8,286 nucleotides of DNA from Alphaproteobacteria bacterium. Its GTDB lineage: Bacteria; Pseudomonadota; Alphaproteobacteria; Rhizobiales; Xanthobacteraceae. Under the pieces are notes generated by a model. It saw nothing but the letters and a program-made list of their open reading frames with translations. It was not told the origin of the DNA and searched no databases. Shown in pieces: positions 6,609 to 8,286 of this stretch. The first letter of the stretch is position 1. Every line of letters starts with the position of its first letter. Made by a program: the position numbers and the translations under genes. The stretch covers positions 1 through 8,286 of the forward strand of contig VAZH01000288.1 in assembly GCA_005884465.1 (NCBI GenBank), read 5' to 3'.

Positions 6609-7067
6609 ATGGCAGCAAAACCCGTCCCCGACGGCTATCATACTGTCACCCCTTATCTCACCGTGCGCGGCGCGCCGAAGGTCATCGAATTCCTCCAACA
6701 GGCGTTCGGAGCGAAAATATCTCATGAGCCGATCAAGCGGCCGGATGGATCGGTCATGCACGCGCAGGTCACGATCGGCGACTCTCCGATCATGATCGCC
6801 GAAGAAAGCGAGATGGCCAAGGCGACAGCGTCTTCGCTTTACCTCTACGTTCCAAACGTGGATAGCGTGTATCAGCGGGCCGTCAAGGCTGGCGGCACTA
6901 CCATCATGGAGCCGACGGACATGTTCTATGGCGACCGCAGTGGCGGCGTAAAGGATCCGTCCGGCAACAGCTGGTTTATCGCCACCCACAAGGAAGAAAT
7001 CGCACCGCAGGAATTGCAGAAGCGCGCCGAGGCCTTCATGAAACAACAGAAGGGCAAGGCCGCCTGA
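6609..7067 (+). CDS. PhnB-like VOC (glyoxalase/bleomycin-resistance fold) protein
   Basis: The 152-residue protein is a single-chain pair of beta-alpha-beta-beta-beta modules of the vicinal oxygen chelate superfamily. Typical features of the PhnB-like branch are PDGYHTVTPYLTVRGAPKVI at the start, FLQQAFGAKI, PDGSVMHAQVTIGDSPIMIA in the middle, and VDSVYQRAVKAGG, FYGDRSGGVKDPSGNSWFIA near the end, followed by a charged helix (PQELQKRAEAFMKQQKG). Many relatives have DPFGHxW; here it is DPSGNSW, so a histidine common at that site is replaced by asparagine. Superfamily members include glyoxalases, epimerases, dioxygenases and drug-binding proteins, and this subgroup has no firmly assigned reaction that I can claim. 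It lies 96 bases downstream of the BKACE gene and may not belong to the same operon. Cytoplasmic; no signal peptide. Confidence 0.9.
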   Translation: MAAKPVPDGYHTVTPYLTVRGAPKVIEFLQQAFGAKISHEPIKRPDGSVMHAQVTIGDSPIMIAEESEMAKATASSLYLYVPNVDSVYQRAVKAGGTTIMEPTDMFYGDRSGGVKDPSGNSWFIATHKEEIAPQELQKRAEAFMKQQKGKAA

Positions 7068-7105
7068 GCGGCGTCGTGGCTTCCCTCTCCTATTGATGGC
7101 CAGGA

Positions 7106-7130
7106 TCACGGGCCTCACGACGGCCCGTGA
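7106..7130 (+). terminator. Possible terminator hairpin after the VOC gene
   Basis: TCACGGGCC (7106-7114) and GGCCCGTGA (7122-7130) form a perfect 9-base, GC-rich stem with a 7-base loop, starting 39 bases after the VOC stop codon. No run of T follows (AATCCTTGAG), so it is not a canonical intrinsic terminator. It may instead protect the transcript end, or be a by-product of the BKACE remnant, which supplies its right arm. Confidence 0.35.
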
Positions 7131-7172
7131 AATCCTTGAGCTGAAGGGTAGCGCAAGCTGGAACTTTGACAG
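7122..7172 (+). pseudogene. Decayed fragment of a BKACE gene 3' end
   Basis: This stretch aligns with the 3' end of the intact BKACE gene (6464-6515) at 44 of 52 columns by hand count, with 7 substitutions and one single-base gap. Read in frame, it gives AREILELKG, then a one-base deletion near 7153, then KLEL and a TGA (7167-7169). The intact gene gives AREILDLKGGDKLEV and a TGA at 6510-6512, so even the stop codon is aligned. Similarity fades upstream of 7122, where only a hint (ARITGL against ARKIIEGLGL) is seen, and ends a few bases past the stop. The fragment is too short and frameshifted to be expressed as a gene. It is the leftover either of a tandem BKACE paralogue or of a duplication of the gene end. 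Confidence 0.72.
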
Positions 7173-7341
7173 TTCACTCGGCCGTGCTCGCCGCCCCTAT
7201 TGGTCTCTGTCTCGACCGTCCGTCAACCATGGCTGCCTTAGTCCGAAGGACCAATGCCGCGATCGGCGCTTGCTGGTTGCGCAGGCGCTCCGCCATGATA
7301 TCGTTCGAGAAAATCGGCCCGGTATGAGGCCGAAATCTCGA

Positions 7342-7348
7342 GGGAGGT
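7342..7348 (+). promoter_or_regulatory. Ribosome binding site of the family-5 binding-protein gene
   Basis: GGGAGGT lies 4 bases before the ATG at 7353 and is a near-ideal Shine-Dalgarno match. It selects this ATG, which is followed at once by a signal peptide. Confidence 0.8.
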
Positions 7349-7352
7349 AAGC

Positions 7353-8286
7353 ATGCGGAGCGTGCAAGCATATGCCGCCGCGGTGTTGTCGTTGCTGGCG
7401 GTCTCCGCTGTTGCGGAGGCGGGCGAGAAGCAGGGCGGTATCTTGCGGGTCTATCACCGGGACAGCCCGGCCAGCGCCTCTATCCACGAGGAGGCGACCT
7501 ACTCGGTCAACATTCCCTTCATGCCCGTCTTCAACAATCTCGTCATTTACAAGCAAGACGTGCCGCAAAACAGTCTGGAATCGATCGTTCCGGATCTCGC
7601 CGAGAGTTGGGCCTGGAGCAGCGACAACAAGACGCTCAATTTCAAGCTGAGGCAGGGCGTCAAGTGGCATGACGGCAAGCCGTTTACATCCAACGACGTC
7701 AAGTGCACGTTCGACATGCTGATGGGCAAGTCGGCCCAAAAATTCCGCAAGAACCCGCGCAAATCCTGGTATGACGAGGTTGTCGACGTCACGACCAACG
7801 GCGACTTTGAGGTCGCTTTCAACCTGAAGCGGCCCCAGCCGGCGATGTTGGCGCTACTCGCCTCCGGATATACGCCGGTCTATCCTTGCCATGTTTCACC
7901 AGGCGACATGCGCACCAAGCCGGTCGGCACCGGCCCGTTCAAATTCGTCGAGTTCAAGGCCAACGAATCGATCAAGCTCACCCGAAATCCGGACTATTGG
8001 AAGAAGGGCCTGCCTCATCTCGACGGCATCGAGTTCACCATCATACCGAATCGTTCGACCGCCATTCTCGCGTTTGTTGCCGGAAAGTTCGATATGACGT
8101 TTCCGACCGAGGTATCGATTCCGCTTCTCAAGGACGTCAAGGCGCAGGCGCCGAACGCAGTGTGCGTGGTCGAGCCGATCAACGTCAGCACCAACATCAT
8201 CGTCAACTCGTCCTCGCCGCCCTTTGACAACCTGGATATTCGCCGCGCGATGGCGCTGGCACTCGATCGCAAGGCGTTCATCTCGA
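7353..8286 (+). CDS. ABC transporter substrate-binding protein, family 5 (peptide/nickel/opine type), 3' end missing
   Basis: The frame is open from ATG 7353 to the window end, giving 311 visible residues of a family usually about 500-550 long. Residues 1-23 look like a Sec signal peptide (MRSVQAYAAAVLSLLAVSAV, then AEA before GEKQGG), so the product is periplasmic. Family-5 signatures follow in order: GGILRVYHRDSP, the pattern VPDLAESWAWSSDNKTLNFK, LRQGVKWHDGKPFTSNDVKC, then VGTGPFKFVEFKANESIKLT, RNPDYWKKGLPHLDGIEFTI and, near the window edge, NLDIRRAMALALDRKAF. Such proteins bind oligopeptides, nickel, opines, sugars or other solutes for Dpp/Opp-type importers, whose permease and ATPase genes would be expected downstream. 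The ligand cannot be deduced. This is a different transporter class from the HAAT system upstream and probably begins a new transcription unit, as it is 285 bases from the VOC gene with its own strong ribosome binding site. Confidence 0.93.
   Translation, partial: MRSVQAYAAAVLSLLAVSAVAEAGEKQGGILRVYHRDSPASASIHEEATYSVNIPFMPVFNNLVIYKQDVPQNSLESIVPDLAESWAWSSDNKTLNFKLRQGVKWHDGKPFTSNDVKCTFDMLMGKSAQKFRKNPRKSWYDEVVDVTTNGDFEVAFNLKRPQPAMLALLASGYTPVYPCHVSPGDMRTKPVGTGPFKFVEFKANESIKLTRNPDYWKKGLPHLDGIEFTIIPNRSTAILAFVAGKFDMTFPTEVSIPLLKDVKAQAPNAVCVVEPINVSTNIIVNSSSPPFDNLDIRRAMALALDRKAFIS

Larger units (their letters stand above)
7068..7352. other. Intergenic gap between VOC and family-5 binding-protein genes
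   Basis: The 285 bases contain a strong hairpin (7106-7130), a remnant of the BKACE 3' end (7122-7172), and a 6-base stem (TCGGCC 7314-7319 with GGCCGA 7328-7333) just upstream of the next ribosome binding site. A frame open across 7093-7350 runs through the remnant and is not coding-like. A 32-codon ATG frame at 7229-7327 lacks a ribosome binding site. The section from about 7173 to 7310 shows nothing I recognise and may hold the promoter of the next gene, or further decayed sequence. Confidence 0.6.

Noticed and set aside
7166..7171. Perfect -35 hexamer TTGACA upstream of the family-5 binding-protein gene
   Set aside because: No acceptable -10 box lies 16-18 bases downstream; the nearest CTATT-like sequence is about 25 bases away. 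The hexamer is also explained by the stop-codon area of the BKACE remnant.
7229..7327. Small ATG frame of 32 codons
   Set aside because: No Shine-Dalgarno sequence precedes it and the peptide matches nothing I recognise.
7093..7350. 85-codon open frame in the gap before the family-5 binding-protein gene
   Set aside because: Its first part is explained by a frameshifted BKACE gene tail, the rest has no protein-like pattern, and there is no good ribosome binding site.

Overview
The window is GC-rich, densely coded on the + strand, and reads like the chromosome of an alphaproteobacterium of the Bradyrhizobium/Rhodopseudomonas type. That placement is an inference from codon use, from the style of the ABC transporter genes, and from an intergenic repeat whose motifs I associate with that group. 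No RNA genes, CRISPR arrays, insertion sequences or integrases were seen.

Layout, all on the + strand: (1) the 3' part of a Leu/Ile/Val-type periplasmic solute-binding protein gene (2-913, cut by the window start); (2) a 281-base gap holding a dispersed-repeat-like element made of nested inverted repeats and several perfect hairpins; (3) a LivH-type permease (1195-2073); (4) an 839-residue protein that joins LivM permease, LivG ATPase and LivF ATPase in one chain (2084-4603); (5) a lambda-crystallin-like NAD-dependent 3-hydroxyacid dehydrogenase (4611-5558); (6) a beta-keto acid cleavage enzyme (BKACE/DUF849) (5589-6512); (7) a small PhnB-like VOC protein (6609-7067); (8) a 285-base gap holding a decayed copy of the BKACE 3' end and a strong hairpin; (9) the 5' part of a family-5 (peptide/nickel-type) ABC solute-binding protein (7353 to the window end).

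Genes 3 to 6 are closely spaced (10, 7 and 30 bases apart) and look like one operon, with the binding-protein gene upstream as its natural partner. The simplest reading is a dedicated uptake-and-breakdown unit. The HAAT-type ABC transporter would import a small polar organic acid or amino-acid-like compound bearing a 3-hydroxy group. The dehydrogenase would oxidise it to the 3-keto acid, and the BKACE enzyme would cleave that with acetyl-CoA to a new acyl-CoA plus acetoacetate. This logic parallels bacterial carnitine breakdown (CdhA/CdhC), but the dehydrogenase looks closer to lambda-crystallin/L-gulonate 3-dehydrogenase than to carnitine dehydrogenase, so the substrate is open.

The points most worth a second look are the three-domain transporter fusion, the transporter + dehydrogenase + BKACE pathway with unknown substrate, the hairpin-rich element between binding-protein and permease genes, and the BKACE 3'-end remnant on the far side of the VOC gene.
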